Of a stretch of DNA of 64,000 nt, positions 1-9,173 are shown one piece after another. Where the stretch lies: the IMG/VR virus record IMGVR_UViG_3300027754_000047, positions 62,001 through 126,000 of that record; one strand, written 5' to 3'. The stretch's first letter is position 1; every line of letters begins with the position of its first letter. Under the pieces are notes generated by a model. That model was not told the DNA's origin and did no database searches. It saw nothing but the letters and a program-made list of their open reading frames with translations. Made by a program: the position numbers and the translations under genes. The DNA is from a virus.

Positions 1-299
1 CCAAAGAAATGAATCGGATTTGTTGTTTGAATCTTAATGGTCTTTTCTTCAACCGGAGGCACTAAAATCCTGGCAAACTCCATTAAGGCCAAAGGATGCA
101 CCGCCCCGTACAGTACCGATGGAATTAAAGACACCCATTCTTCCATTTCATTTAACTCAAATCCCACATACACCTTAGTAGGACCTAGTTGTTTTACATT
201 TAGAATAACGCCGAGGATGCCCTCTTCGTTAATAGCAAGTTTATGCTTTACCAGCTCGTCAGTTAGTTCGCCGGCTAGGTAGTACTTAGGTTGAGTCAT
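1..299 (-). CDS. hypothetical protein, 3' end cut by window edge
   Basis: An ATG at 299-297 opens a frame that stays open for 99 codons to the left edge of the window, so the C-terminus is missing. The protein starts MTQPKYYLAGELTDELV and has an alternating hydrophobic pattern (GVILNVKQLG, VYVGFELNEMEEW) that suggests a small alpha/beta fold. Its start codon overlaps the stop of the upstream gene in an ATGA junction (296-299), which is typical of translational coupling in this operon and supports coding. I do not recognise the family. Confidence 0.7.
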   Translation of the reverse strand, partial: MTQPKYYLAGELTDELVKHKLAINEEGILGVILNVKQLGPTKVYVGFELNEMEEWVSLIPSVLYGAVHPLALMEFARILVPPVEEKTIKIQTTNPIHFF

Positions 300-799
300 G
301 TTAGTCCTTTGTGTAAAGTTCTAAGTGCTGTTTCTGCAGCAGTGTTAATAGGTGAATCCATGTATTGCTTTATGTTGCTAATACGAGCGGTGGCTGCTTG
401 ATGCCAAATACGCAACAACACGTCTGCTAGGTTCTTTAAGACCCACGTGCGAGCTTGCCAAGAAAGACTTACAAAGCCAGAAGCTAAATAGGCTTCTTCG
501 ATATGAATGTGGCTAAGGCCGTCCCGAGACAAGATATAGCGTAAGGCAGTTACTGCTCGAGCCATCTCTTCTTCTGAAATGTTGAGGGTCTTAGTAGCTA
601 CCTCAGTATCCATGGTTTGAATCAACGTACACATACCTACAAACGCCCCAGGAACACAGTTAAGAATGTCGTGCTCTGGTACATATGAATCGTTTACTGT
701 CCTGGACCCTATCGGATTGATGGACAACATATTCCTAGGGTCAAACGGCAGCGGAACATTAACTGGTACCGCTAAACTTCTTCGAAAATCTTCTGACAT
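296..799 (-). CDS. hypothetical protein (167 aa)
   Basis: A 167-residue protein with a Pro-rich N-terminus (VPVNVPLPFDPRN) and a mostly helical second half, including the Trp-rich stretch SWQARTWVLKNLADVLLRIW. No catalytic motif, signal peptide or membrane segment is visible. Its first 28 bases overlap the end of the upstream 309-residue gene and its stop overlaps the next start, so it is embedded in the leftward operon. Function unknown. Confidence 0.75.
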   Translation of the reverse strand: MSEDFRRSLAVPVNVPLPFDPRNMLSINPIGSRTVNDSYVPEHDILNCVPGAFVGMCTLIQTMDTEVATKTLNISEEEMARAVTALRYILSRDGLSHIHIEEAYLASGFVSLSWQARTWVLKNLADVLLRIWHQAATARISNIKQYMDSPINTAAETALRTLHKGLT

Positions 800-1701
800 A
801 AGTTTTTACCTCTAATGGTTAGTTCTGTGACTAAGGTTTTCATATCCCTACACGCTGCTACAGGGCGTGTAGCTCTGTAGCATTCATCATAGCCAAGTTT
901 ACACTCTTGACAAGTTGTTGGTAAATTTCTTACACAAGGTTGCATACGTTCTAGCATTAGCTTCTTGTTGTATTGCTTTTGCTTAGGACTCGTCTTAAGC
1001 CAACTTACCAGTTCTGAGTCTACGTTATTTATGATTCTTTTGTATTTAGCGCCAGCTTCATAAGAGTAGCCAGGCCTATCGGCGCTAAGGTATACCGTTA
1101 CTTGGCACTGAACGCAACTTCTAATATCTGTTAAACCTTTAATACGCTTGTCTGCTCCCTTACGGGTAGTTCCTAGTATTCTAGATATTCGGCGTAGCCC
1201 TGCTAACGGCATTAAAACGTATACGACAAACCCAGCTGCAGGTCCATCGCTTAATTTTACCTTAGCGTACATGTCTTGGGTGCTGTTATCTCTAACTATG
1301 GCTAGTACAACACCAGGCATCCAACCTAGTTGCTCAGCCCTATTGTTAAATAAACTTACAGCTTGTTGAGTTACTAGCCGTTTATTGCCGGCAATTTGCC
1401 AGGCTAATAGATCTAAAGTTTTTACGTCCATTAAACAAAATAAGAAGTCTTGAGCTAAAGGGCGGACTAGGCTAGTGTCACATTCTAGTACTTCTGCTGC
1501 AACTCTGGTTACAGCCGCTGCAGTACTGGGAGTGATTATTGTTTGATTATACGGTCGGAGCAATCTAAACGCATGTTGGTACAACTCGTAAGCCTTAACG
1601 GGCTGATTGTACCTAGGGGTCTTAGGCGCCTTCCAATTGTCCGCTGTTATGGCTTTACGAGCCGGCCTATTACAGGCTAATACGGTTTTCTGCGGAGGCA
1701 T
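772..1701 (-). CDS. hypothetical protein with cysteine pairs (309 aa)
   Basis: A basic 309-residue protein. It has a CVQC pair near residue 199 and a second cluster near residues 255-275 (C, then CQEC, then C), so one or two structural zinc sites are possible. The middle region reads like a beta-rich domain (MYAKVKLSDGPAAGFVVYVL). No enzyme motif is recognisable. It lies between the GroES-like gene and the 167-residue gene. A nucleic-acid-binding role would fit the basic charge and Cys pairs but is only inference. Confidence 0.75.
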   Translation of the reverse strand: MPPQKTVLACNRPARKAITADNWKAPKTPRYNQPVKAYELYQHAFRLLRPYNQTIITPSTAAAVTRVAAEVLECDTSLVRPLAQDFLFCLMDVKTLDLLAWQIAGNKRLVTQQAVSLFNNRAEQLGWMPGVVLAIVRDNSTQDMYAKVKLSDGPAAGFVVYVLMPLAGLRRISRILGTTRKGADKRIKGLTDIRSCVQCQVTVYLSADRPGYSYEAGAKYKRIINNVDSELVSWLKTSPKQKQYNKKLMLERMQPCVRNLPTTCQECKLGYDECYRATRPVAACRDMKTLVTELTIRGKNLCQKIFEEV

Positions 1702-1717
1702 AAGGGCCCTTGCGGGT

Positions 1718-2047
1718 TTATTTCTTTTTATCTTCTAGTACTACTAAGATATCCGTAGAGCGCATAATTAGGTAGTCTGCAGGCATAGGAATCTCCATAC
1801 CTGCAAACGCACTAAACAACACTTCGTCTCCTACCTCAAAGGCAGGCTTAGGACCCTTTAGGTTAGTGCAAGGGCCTATCTTAATGACTGTGCCTCGTTT
1901 AGACTGGAAGTCCTTAGAGTCGTCAATTAATACAATCCCTGCTGCAGTAGCCTTAGGACGCTCCCACTTTCGTAGTACAACCCAGTCTTGTAAGGGTTGA
2001 AACTTCGACAACATTTCCCATTCTTCTAGTCTTAGTGCAATTGACAT
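1718..2047 (-). CDS. groES: GroES-like co-chaperonin
   Basis: The 109-residue protein follows the Cpn10 pattern throughout: a PLQDWVVLRK opening strand (compare PLxDRVxVKR), AAGIVLIDD at the mobile-loop region, RGTVIKIGP, then EVGDEVLFSAFAG and a closing LIMRSTDILVVLE strand. The usual length of the family is about 95-110 residues. GroES caps the GroEL chamber. Phage versions such as T4 gp31 replace the host protein so that large virion proteins can fold. The mobile loop is slightly longer than in bacterial GroES, as in other phage co-chaperonins. No GroEL is present in the window, so host GroEL would be the partner. Confidence 0.9.
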   Translation of the reverse strand: MSIALRLEEWEMLSKFQPLQDWVVLRKWERPKATAAGIVLIDDSKDFQSKRGTVIKIGPCTNLKGPKPAFEVGDEVLFSAFAGMEIPMPADYLIMRSTDILVVLEDKKK

Positions 2048-2048
2048 G

Positions 2049-2135
2049 TTAAATCCATCCGTTAAAGTAAATGATACAATTTGCTAAAAGTATTACTATA
2101 GTTATTGCTTTTAGAAGATTTAGTTTCGAGTTCAT
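2049..2135 (-). CDS. 28-residue single-pass membrane microprotein
   Basis: A short frame of 28 codons begins at the ATG 2135-2133, which overlaps the stop of the upstream gene (ATGA), and ends with TAA just before the GroES start. The product is one hydrophobic helix (AITIVILLANCIIYF) with a Lys-containing N-terminus (MNSKLNLLK) and a short Gly-Trp-Ile tail, so an inner-membrane microprotein is likely. The coupled start and the exact filling of the gap support coding. Function unknown. Confidence 0.6.
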   Translation of the reverse strand: MNSKLNLLKAITIVILLANCIIYFNGWI

Positions 2136-2584
2136 TTGGCCTGCAATGTAAGGCTGAATACTTCAGCTTTAAGGATTGTATGATCGCCAGGCTTAGGGTC
2201 AGTGCAAGTTGCGGCAGCTGCTCCATCTTCTATTGCTTCTGCTTTATCTTCCGCTTCTTCAGCGGTAGCAAACACTCCTTCAATACACCAATCATCAAAT
2301 GTATTGTAGGCGTAGGTATTAAAGCGAACCACAACTAAGTGTAATACTGCTCCTAGTTTTGCTTCAAAATCTAATTCTAACTCTAACGATTCGTCTGATA
2401 TTTGGGTTGCGGTGAGCCGAAGGGGGTGAAACTCTATGAAAGTTTTATCCCCCTCTATTGCTCCACCGTCGTAGTCCGAATCCCAGTCATCGTCTTCAAT
2501 TTCTAGGTCTACGTCAACTTCGACATCTTCTGCCCCTTCGGTACGGGTTTCAACAAATTTTAAGTAAACAGCACTATAGGTCAT
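2132..2584 (-). CDS. very acidic hypothetical protein (150 aa)
   Basis: The first 50 residues are strongly acidic (EDVEVDVDLEIEDDDWDSD), and the protein as a whole is rich in Asp and Glu. The remainder has alternating beta-type strands (LELELDFEAKLGAVLHLVVV) and ends with KAEVFSLTLQAK. A DNA-mimic or chaperone-like role would fit the charge, but there is no motif to support either. It is coupled by ATGA to the 28-residue membrane ORF downstream. Confidence 0.75.
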   Translation of the reverse strand: MTYSAVYLKFVETRTEGAEDVEVDVDLEIEDDDWDSDYDGGAIEGDKTFIEFHPLRLTATQISDESLELELDFEAKLGAVLHLVVVRFNTYAYNTFDDWCIEGVFATAEEAEDKAEAIEDGAAAATCTDPKPGDHTILKAEVFSLTLQAK

Positions 2585-2631
2585 TGTTGGTGTATTTCTG
2601 TTAGTGCTATTTATCGTGTAACCGTTAGGGT

Positions 2632-3024
2632 TTACTTCTTAACCTTAGTAGTAACGGTAGGTTGACCTGAATCAGCCACAAAAACTAACGTTTCGGAAGT
2701 GTTTGTATTAGCTGTGCCTCGGACGTAGCAGATGCCACAAGTAGAAGTAGCGTACAAGGTACCTCCTGCAATGTCCGCCTTGCGGGTAGTTCGGCGGAAA
2801 GAGTTACTAATGGACTCGCCTAGCTTAGGCTCAACCCATGTTTCTTCCGCAAGTACTACCCATCTAAACCCGGTGCTCTCCTCTAGTGTTGTATCTGCTC
2901 CGGCGTCTTTGTCCGCTATTACAGCGGTAAAGGCTGCAACCTCAGTTGGGCTCATATTTGAGCTACTAGGCTTAATAGGAGTGACTGCAATATTACCTGT
3001 GGTGATTCCTTGAAATTGATTCAT
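2632..3024 (-). CDS. hypothetical protein (130 aa)
   Basis: A 130-residue Thr- and Ser-rich protein with mainly beta-type composition (GFRWVVLAEETWVEPKLG; GTLYATSTCGICYVRG) and a basic end (TTKVKK). It contains one CxxC pair. No signal peptide or known domain is visible. It sits directly downstream of the ribonucleotide reductase gene. Composition resembles small decoration or structural proteins, but this is only a guess. Confidence 0.7.
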   Translation of the reverse strand: MNQFQGITTGNIAVTPIKPSSSNMSPTEVAAFTAVIADKDAGADTTLEESTGFRWVVLAEETWVEPKLGESISNSFRRTTRKADIAGGTLYATSTCGICYVRGTANTNTSETLVFVADSGQPTVTTKVKK

Positions 3025-3044
3025 TTGCTACTTTCTTTCTGTAA

Positions 3045-5591
3045 TTAACCGCATTTACTATTGCCGCACGACTTACATGTCATGCAGCCTTCTTGTCTTA
3101 CTAAATTTTCCGAGCTACAGTTTGGACACCTTTCGCCTTTAATCTCAGTACCGTCAGGAATGTACTTCTTTAAGGCTCTGGATATCGTCTTTGAAAAGGA
3201 GAACATATCTCCTTTTACTTTCTCTAACTGGTGTAACAAGTAGTGGACTTCCACTCCGTGTCTTAGTGCAGTAGAAAGCAGTCGGGTGATTGCTCCTTCC
3301 TCACTAGATACTAGATTACCTAATTTATTAATGGTGAGCAATTCTCCTTCATTTTTTTCGTCAATGAATTGCCCTTTATAGTGCCCTCGGTCCATTTTGG
3401 TTAAGGTGCCGCTCTTAAACCGCTTAGGAATAATGGTGTCTCCCTCTTCATTCTGGTTTACAGCAGCAAAAACCTCGTAAGGCTTACCTTCCTTAAGGCT
3501 GATTAATACGAAATAAGGAGCCTTACCAATTGTAGAGTGATGCATATCGCAAGGCAGTACAGCTGGCCGCTTATACGTACCAGCCTTAGGTTTAGTTTCT
3601 GCCGCTACCAAGACTCCAGTACGGCAACCGTCTCGATAGATGGTTACTCCCTTGCAGCCTGCTTTCCAAGCCTTAAGGTAAATCTGCTCTACCGTTGCGA
3701 TAGTAGCATCTGCAGGCAGATTAATGGTACTGCTAATAGCGTGATCTACGTGGCGTTGCGCTGCTGCTTGCAAATCAACCCTACTGGCCCAATCTAATTC
3801 TTGCGCTGTAGCTCCAGCCCAAGGACTCTTGCTTAGATCAGTTTCCCCTGTTACTTCCATCCATTGCTTTACCTTGGCGGGATATACGGTGAACTCCATC
3901 CAATGATCTCCGCTTTGATCTACAAAGTCAGAACGAAAATTAGTATCCCCTGGATTACCCTTCTTGCGCCGAACGTAGGGGGTTACCATAAACTGAGGCT
4001 CAATACCAGAACTAGTCTGAGTTAGAATTGATACCGACCCACAAGGGGCTGTAGTAAGCAAGGCAATATTACGGCGCCCATGCTTCTGCATAGCTTGAAG
4101 AATAAGGGGTGAATCTTCAGCAAACCTGTTTATGAATGGATTATTAGCTTCAGCGGCTTTGGAGTAAATAGGGAAAGGTCCTAGAATTTCCGCCATATCT
4201 ACAGAAGCTTTATAGCAAGCTAACTTGAACTCTCGGTATACAGCCTCTACCTTAGTAATGCTCTCCTTAGAGCCGTACTTAATGCCTAAAGCTGCCAAGG
4301 TATCTCCAATGGCCGTCATACCTGAGCCTGTGCGCCGCCCTGCTGTAGCTGCTGCTTGCACTTTAAGCCAAAGATTTAATTCTCGGGCCTTGAGCTCATC
4401 TGATTCTGGATCTGCTTTGATCTTAGTAATGATCTTACCGATGCATTCTAATTCTAGATCAACCATGTCGTCCATTAGCCGCTGACACATGTATGCGTCG
4501 TTGTAAAAGGCCACCCAGTCAAACTTGGCAGTAGGTAAAAAAGGATCCTGCACGTAGCTAAACGTATTGACTAGCATGAGTCTGCAAGAGTCATACGCAG
4601 ATAAAGGAATCTCTGAGCAAGGATTAGTGCATATAGTTTTAAAGCCTTTATCTGCGTAACAGTCAGGAATGCTTTCCTTAATGATATTGTCCCACATTAG
4701 CATTCCAGGCTCTCCGGATGCGTGAGCGCTATTAACCAACATATCCCAGATTTCCTTAGCGGGTACTTCCTTGTACGGGCTCGCAGGGGTAGGCCAATAT
4801 AGCTGATAGTTACCTCCCCGCACAACCGCATACATAAACTCATCTGTGAGCTTAATTGAAATGTTAGCTCCAGTGACTTTAGTAAGATCTCGCTTGCAGT
4901 TAATGAACTGCTTGATGTCAGGGTGGTGGATGGATTGAGTAAGCATTAATGCTCCTCGTCTGCCGTTTTGCCCAACTTCTCTAATAGAGTTACTAAAGCG
5001 TTCTGCAAACGGAATAGTACCAGTACTAGTACGGGCCGCATTGCTAGTAGGCATTCCTTCTGGGCGCAAAGTCTCCAGATCTATACCACAACCTCCCCTG
5101 CGCTTGCTGATTTGCACTAACTCTTCATCTGCCCGGCAAATACCTGCATAAGAGTCTTGTGGGCTTTCAATCACGTAACAATTTGAAAGGCTTATAGTTT
5201 GATAAGGGTTACCTATGCCGTACATAGGGCTACCTTGAGGCACAATGCGCTTAAACTTATCTAACGCATTAAATATAGTTTCCTCGGTGTATGCTACGCC
5301 TTCGCAGTACTTAGCGGCTTCTATTCGAGCAAACTCCTTAGCAATACGCCGATGCATATCCGTGGGGGTTAGTTCTAATATATTTTGCCGAGTATCTCTA
5401 AGTGCGTATTTGTCTACAAACACTCTGGCTGCAAGATCGTCTCCCTCGAAGTACTCAGTACTTGCAGTTAATGCTGCTTCGTAGGTGTGATAGGTGGGCA
5501 AGTTTTTAACCTTTAAATTACTCGGGGTTGGACTCAAAACTGAACTACTTATGTTCCGAAGAATAGACACTGTTTCTTTCCATGAGCCCAT
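3045..5591 (-). CDS. nrdJ: ribonucleotide reductase, class II (adenosylcobalamin-dependent) NrdJ-like
   Basis: The 848-residue protein reduces ribonucleotides to deoxyribonucleotides for phage DNA synthesis. Hallmarks in order: GSPMYGIGNP and SLSNCYVIESP (first active-site Cys), SKRRGGCGIDL, NGRRGALMLT, the finger loop NPCSEIPLSAYDSC with the Asn-Cys-Glu set, APCGSVSILTQTSSGIEPQF, and GCKGVTIYRDGCR. The C-terminal part resembles the TSCPD-type domain and ends in a Cys-rich ribbon (CPNCSSEN, CMTCKSCGNSKCG), where the redox-active cysteines of class II enzymes usually lie. No class I small subunit is present nearby, which agrees with class II and a need for host B12. The first 43 bases overlap the upstream gene. 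Confidence 0.93.
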   Translation of the reverse strand: MGSWKETVSILRNISSSVLSPTPSNLKVKNLPTYHTYEAALTASTEYFEGDDLAARVFVDKYALRDTRQNILELTPTDMHRRIAKEFARIEAAKYCEGVAYTEETIFNALDKFKRIVPQGSPMYGIGNPYQTISLSNCYVIESPQDSYAGICRADEELVQISKRRGGCGIDLETLRPEGMPTSNAARTSTGTIPFAERFSNSIREVGQNGRRGALMLTQSIHHPDIKQFINCKRDLTKVTGANISIKLTDEFMYAVVRGGNYQLYWPTPASPYKEVPAKEIWDMLVNSAHASGEPGMLMWDNIIKESIPDCYADKGFKTICTNPCSEIPLSAYDSCRLMLVNTFSYVQDPFLPTAKFDWVAFYNDAYMCQRLMDDMVDLELECIGKIITKIKADPESDELKARELNLWLKVQAAATAGRRTGSGMTAIGDTLAALGIKYGSKESITKVEAVYREFKLACYKASVDMAEILGPFPIYSKAAEANNPFINRFAEDSPLILQAMQKHGRRNIALLTTAPCGSVSILTQTSSGIEPQFMVTPYVRRKKGNPGDTNFRSDFVDQSGDHWMEFTVYPAKVKQWMEVTGETDLSKSPWAGATAQELDWASRVDLQAAAQRHVDHAISSTINLPADATIATVEQIYLKAWKAGCKGVTIYRDGCRTGVLVAAETKPKAGTYKRPAVLPCDMHHSTIGKAPYFVLISLKEGKPYEVFAAVNQNEEGDTIIPKRFKSGTLTKMDRGHYKGQFIDEKNEGELLTINKLGNLVSSEEGAITRLLSTALRHGVEVHYLLHQLEKVKGDMFSFSKTISRALKKYIPDGTEIKGERCPNCSSENLVRQEGCMTCKSCGNSKCG

Positions 5592-6472
5592 TCCAGGTAC
5601 TCATTCACTGTATACTGTAATCGTAAATCTGTAAAGTCTGTTTTAATGCTATTGAGCAATAGAGTGGGACAAGCAGAGTACAACGCCAATACTACTTCGT
5701 CAAGTGTTTCTGCACTGTACACGGTTATTTTTGTGGCGTAGGTTTGTTCTGTTTTTATCAATTTTAATTTATACGCTTCTGCCTGAATTAGTTTAGAGGC
5801 TAATGCATCGGCAGGAACTATTGAGCACAATGTGGTGGTTAAGTGCGGGATATCGTTTTGTACGGTTACCCCTAAGGTTCTGCAATTACCGCCAATATAC
5901 GCATGCCCTAATTCAGCTGTAAATGCTCGCACTCTTTCAGTACGAGGATCTACTGGTTTGAAGCCTTGCATAGTGTCCATAAAGGGAGTGTGGCAAACTA
6001 CTATTACTGCTTTTGAGTCTGCAGGAAATCCTTCAATGCGCTTAATAAGTTTTAAGGCTTGCCGTAAATAACAATTAGGGCAAAGCCCTTGTTTGCAAAT
6101 GTACTTTCCAGCAAAGCCTATAGGAGGACAATATTTCGCCCGCATAATTTGCTTAGGGGCGCAGCTGCTCAGCATAGGCATACAGCTACCAGAAAAACAC
6201 CGCCACAGTTTAGTTAAGGCTAGCCGCAAGATTGTTGTGCGAGCGGTAACCTGCTTTTTTAGTTCTACATCTGCATCAGCAAAGTTAGCTAATTCAATTA
6301 GGTTTTTAGTTATGTAATAGTTTTTTATTGGCCGTAGAAAGTGCTTTACTACTTCGTGGTTCGGCTTAGTAATGAGTTGCTGAGTCAGCTGATTAACAAC
6401 CCCTTTTAAAGGGGGGCTTAAATGATAAGGGGCAGCGGTAACTAATACCCGCCCATAAATGTTTGGGGTCAT
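5549..6472 (-). CDS. hypothetical protein with Cys cluster (307 aa)
   Basis: The 307-residue protein has a central cysteine cluster (roughly residues 90-135: CFSGSCMPMLSSC, YCPP, YICKQGLCPNCYLRQAL) that looks like one or more zinc-binding sites followed by a basic helix. The C-terminal half is alpha/beta. The CxxxxCPxC arrangement recalls Rep-like or zinc-ribbon proteins, but I cannot assign a family. It overlaps the start of nrdJ by 43 bases and lies immediately downstream of the fibre-like gene. Confidence 0.75.
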   Translation of the reverse strand: MTPNIYGRVLVTAAPYHLSPPLKGVVNQLTQQLITKPNHEVVKHFLRPIKNYYITKNLIELANFADADVELKKQVTARTTILRLALTKLWRCFSGSCMPMLSSCAPKQIMRAKYCPPIGFAGKYICKQGLCPNCYLRQALKLIKRIEGFPADSKAVIVVCHTPFMDTMQGFKPVDPRTERVRAFTAELGHAYIGGNCRTLGVTVQNDIPHLTTTLCSIVPADALASKLIQAEAYKLKLIKTEQTYATKITVYSAETLDEVVLALYSACPTLLLNSIKTDFTDLRLQYTVNEYLEWAHGKKQCLFFGT

Positions 6473-6509
6473 AGCGTTAGCTTAGAGTAAGAGTGTTCGT
6501 TTGTCTATT

Positions 6510-9113
6510 TTACTGCGCTAGTTGCACAGTTATTACGTCGCCTACTGCAACATTGTAGTTGAGGAGCAAAGATCTATCGCTCAAGTAAGCTATTTGACGT
6601 ACACCTGAAACTTTGGCCTTTTTAACAAGTCTATTATTTTCTATAAAGACTTGACACTTTGGATTTGTATTAAAGTTACTAGCGACTAGTACCTTTGCTG
6701 GGTCTGCTTCAGATTCGTAAGTAAGTGTTGCCGATGCACTTTGGTATATCAGGGCTTTATCAAACAGAGATAAAATTAAAGCTGAGCCTGAGCTCCAACC
6801 CACAGGCAAAACACTTATTAAAAAAGCTATTTCTACTGGAGCTTTAACTACGGAATCTACGTACTGCTTTGAAGCAGCATCGGTGGCCTTAACAGGTAAC
6901 GCCAAATTCTGCAGTCGGTTGTTGTGTGCTTGCAAGCCTGATTCGTTAGCTGTTAACTTAGCCGAACCGCCTACAAACAAACTAACTCCTTGAATCTGAG
7001 TTTGCCCTACTCCGGTGCCGGGTTCTCCTGCAAATGCGTAGGTGGGCAATCCGGTACCTGCAAGTTCAGTAGTTCCAATATAGCTGGCTAGCGAAGTGTT
7101 GAGGCGAATAAGCGGAGCATTAAAAGTAGCATCCACTCCAGTTAAAGTCTTGGTTGCGGCATTTAGTTCTACTAGCTTTAATCCATTAGCTGCAAAGCCT
7201 ACCTTAGCATTAGTACCAGCAGCAGCATACATACCCACTGTGCCAATGCCCACTAAAGGCTTAACGTAAGAGGTGTCAATTGCTGACAGTAAGCTACCTG
7301 TTAAGGTCACTGACCCGTCAGGTCTAAGTACATTACTCGTTAAGGTTGCTGTATCTACCCAAGTAGTACGGCCAGTGTAATCTACTTGCAGCACTCCGTT
7401 TGCCAGGGTATTTGTTGGTAGGGTAAACGTAATGTGCTGATTACCTACTCCGGCTTTAATAGTAGCTGACCCGCCACCAGCTGTTTTTAATTTAACAGCT
7501 GCATTATTTTGAGTGCCGCCTAATTCTAAAGTACCGTTATTGTATTTAGCGTCGCTTTGAACATATTTGGCTGTTTGGCCACTAGACACCATAGCTAGTG
7601 CACCAGGAGTAGCGCCTACAGGCATCATACTGTCTACATATTCTTTTGTAGCAGCGTCTTTAGCCTGGGTAGGAGTAGCCAAATTAGCTACTCGATTACC
7701 CTTAACGTCTACTTCTGCTTCCTTCAACTCTAATACCGCTACACCCTTAACGGCAAGAGCAACAGCATTAGTGTTAGACCTGTATATACCTAGTCCGTCT
7801 GCGTCTGAAAAGGTATAAGCAGGCTTAGCTGGGTTATTAAGTCCAACTGTTCCGTCCAACATTAATTTTGCTGTAGCTGCTGACCCAGCCGGAGATTCTA
7901 AGGCGTTATTGGTAACGCTTACCACTGAAGTTCCACCTACAACGATACGCATATCGCCTGCGGCGCTGGCAAGGCCTGCCGAACCTACGGTAATAGCCGG
8001 TAAGGCAGTTGTACCTCCACCTAGGTTTAAGGTAGAGTTAGTTTGTAAAGTAAAGGCTTTAGTTTCTTGAGTATTAACTGCACTCGCAACAGCTTGCCCC
8101 TTAATAGTGGACTGCCCCGTTGCACCTACTAATACCAAAGAATCATCGGTAGCGTTGTACCACAATGAACCTGCGTAGTTATTTACTCCCGTGGTCAAGG
8201 TGGTAGCAGCAGGCAGCACAAACGCAAGCTTAGGCCTGATTGCCGGAGCGTAAGGTATTCCGTTAACTGAGGTGGTAGGCCAGTTAATTTCAAGGAATTT
8301 GCCTGCAAAGCCTCCGCCTCCTAAATAAAAGCTGCTTAAGCCGCTAGCAGCCAGCCCCCCTAATACCCCATCATCTCCTGCTTCAAAGCCAAAGCCAACA
8401 CTAGAACCTATAGTTAGCTGTAACGGAATTCCTGTACTGTTGTATGAAGCCAAAGCTAACGGCTTAGCAGTAGCCAAGGTATAAACACCATTAGTGACAA
8501 CAACAGGCTCCGGTAGTGTTGTGAACTCTAACGTATTACTTGCGCCTAGTTTTAAGCCTTGGCCTACGCTGCCAGCAGTCGTTGGTAAGCTATAGTTACC
8601 TACTTGTAAGGCGTTTACAATTACGGCCCCGGTGTTAGAGGTAAGGCTGACGCTGTTTCCTGTTAGGCTAAATAAGCCTACCTGGTGTTGTTCGTTTAGT
8701 TCGCCGCTACCAGATACTTGGGTGTACTTAACGTAGCTATTTATAGCTCCGCCGCCTGTAGTAGCTCGACCTACTATTGATAAAGAGGAGTAAGCACTAG
8801 TTAACGAGGTTATGTTTATTTCTAACGGATTACGGGCGGTTAAAGACTCAGCAACATTATTGTAAGCCGTCAATAGCGACTGTAAGTTGATTAAAGTGTG
8901 CGGATTTCGGTAGGCTAAGCTGTAGACGCCTAAGGTATTTATAATACAAAGGGTATCTCCCGCAGCCCCTAAGTTTAACGCTGGAATCGGATTAGCTACT
9001 TGGCCTAAGGTGTAGGTAAAATTAGCATCCAACGCATCCAACATAGAGTTGTAGGCGGTTAATTGTTCTTTAGGGGAGATTGTTTGGTAGGTAGTTAGCT
9101 GAACAAGGCTCAT
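6510..9113 (-). CDS. tail-fibre-like virion protein (867 aa)
   Basis: A long Gly/Thr/Ala/Asn-rich protein with repetitive beta-strand composition and almost no cysteine. It carries two copies of the motif typical of phage fibres: KDAATKEYVDS near residue 490 and ATDAASKQYVDS near residue 755. Each is preceded by an N-R-(V/L)-x-N-L-A leader, so the protein looks like two homologous modules. The last 110 residues differ in composition and could be a tip or attachment domain. It is odd that it sits between nucleotide-metabolism genes rather than with the tail genes after 41 kb. A receptor-binding fibre is the most likely role, with other surface structural roles possible. Confidence 0.8.
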   Translation of the reverse strand: MSLVQLTTYQTISPKEQLTAYNSMLDALDANFTYTLGQVANPIPALNLGAAGDTLCIINTLGVYSLAYRNPHTLINLQSLLTAYNNVAESLTARNPLEINITSLTSAYSSLSIVGRATTGGGAINSYVKYTQVSGSGELNEQHQVGLFSLTGNSVSLTSNTGAVIVNALQVGNYSLPTTAGSVGQGLKLGASNTLEFTTLPEPVVVTNGVYTLATAKPLALASYNSTGIPLQLTIGSSVGFGFEAGDDGVLGGLAASGLSSFYLGGGGFAGKFLEINWPTTSVNGIPYAPAIRPKLAFVLPAATTLTTGVNNYAGSLWYNATDDSLVLVGATGQSTIKGQAVASAVNTQETKAFTLQTNSTLNLGGGTTALPAITVGSAGLASAAGDMRIVVGGTSVVSVTNNALESPAGSAATAKLMLDGTVGLNNPAKPAYTFSDADGLGIYRSNTNAVALAVKGVAVLELKEAEVDVKGNRVANLATPTQAKDAATKEYVDSMMPVGATPGALAMVSSGQTAKYVQSDAKYNNGTLELGGTQNNAAVKLKTAGGGSATIKAGVGNQHITFTLPTNTLANGVLQVDYTGRTTWVDTATLTSNVLRPDGSVTLTGSLLSAIDTSYVKPLVGIGTVGMYAAAGTNAKVGFAANGLKLVELNAATKTLTGVDATFNAPLIRLNTSLASYIGTTELAGTGLPTYAFAGEPGTGVGQTQIQGVSLFVGGSAKLTANESGLQAHNNRLQNLALPVKATDAASKQYVDSVVKAPVEIAFLISVLPVGWSSGSALILSLFDKALIYQSASATLTYESEADPAKVLVASNFNTNPKCQVFIENNRLVKKAKVSGVRQIAYLSDRSLLLNYNVAVGDVITVQLAQ

Positions 9114-9173
9114 AGTTGTATTTTACCGTATTTCCGTAAAAGTGGGTGGTTGGCCTATTTTACTTTGAAATCG

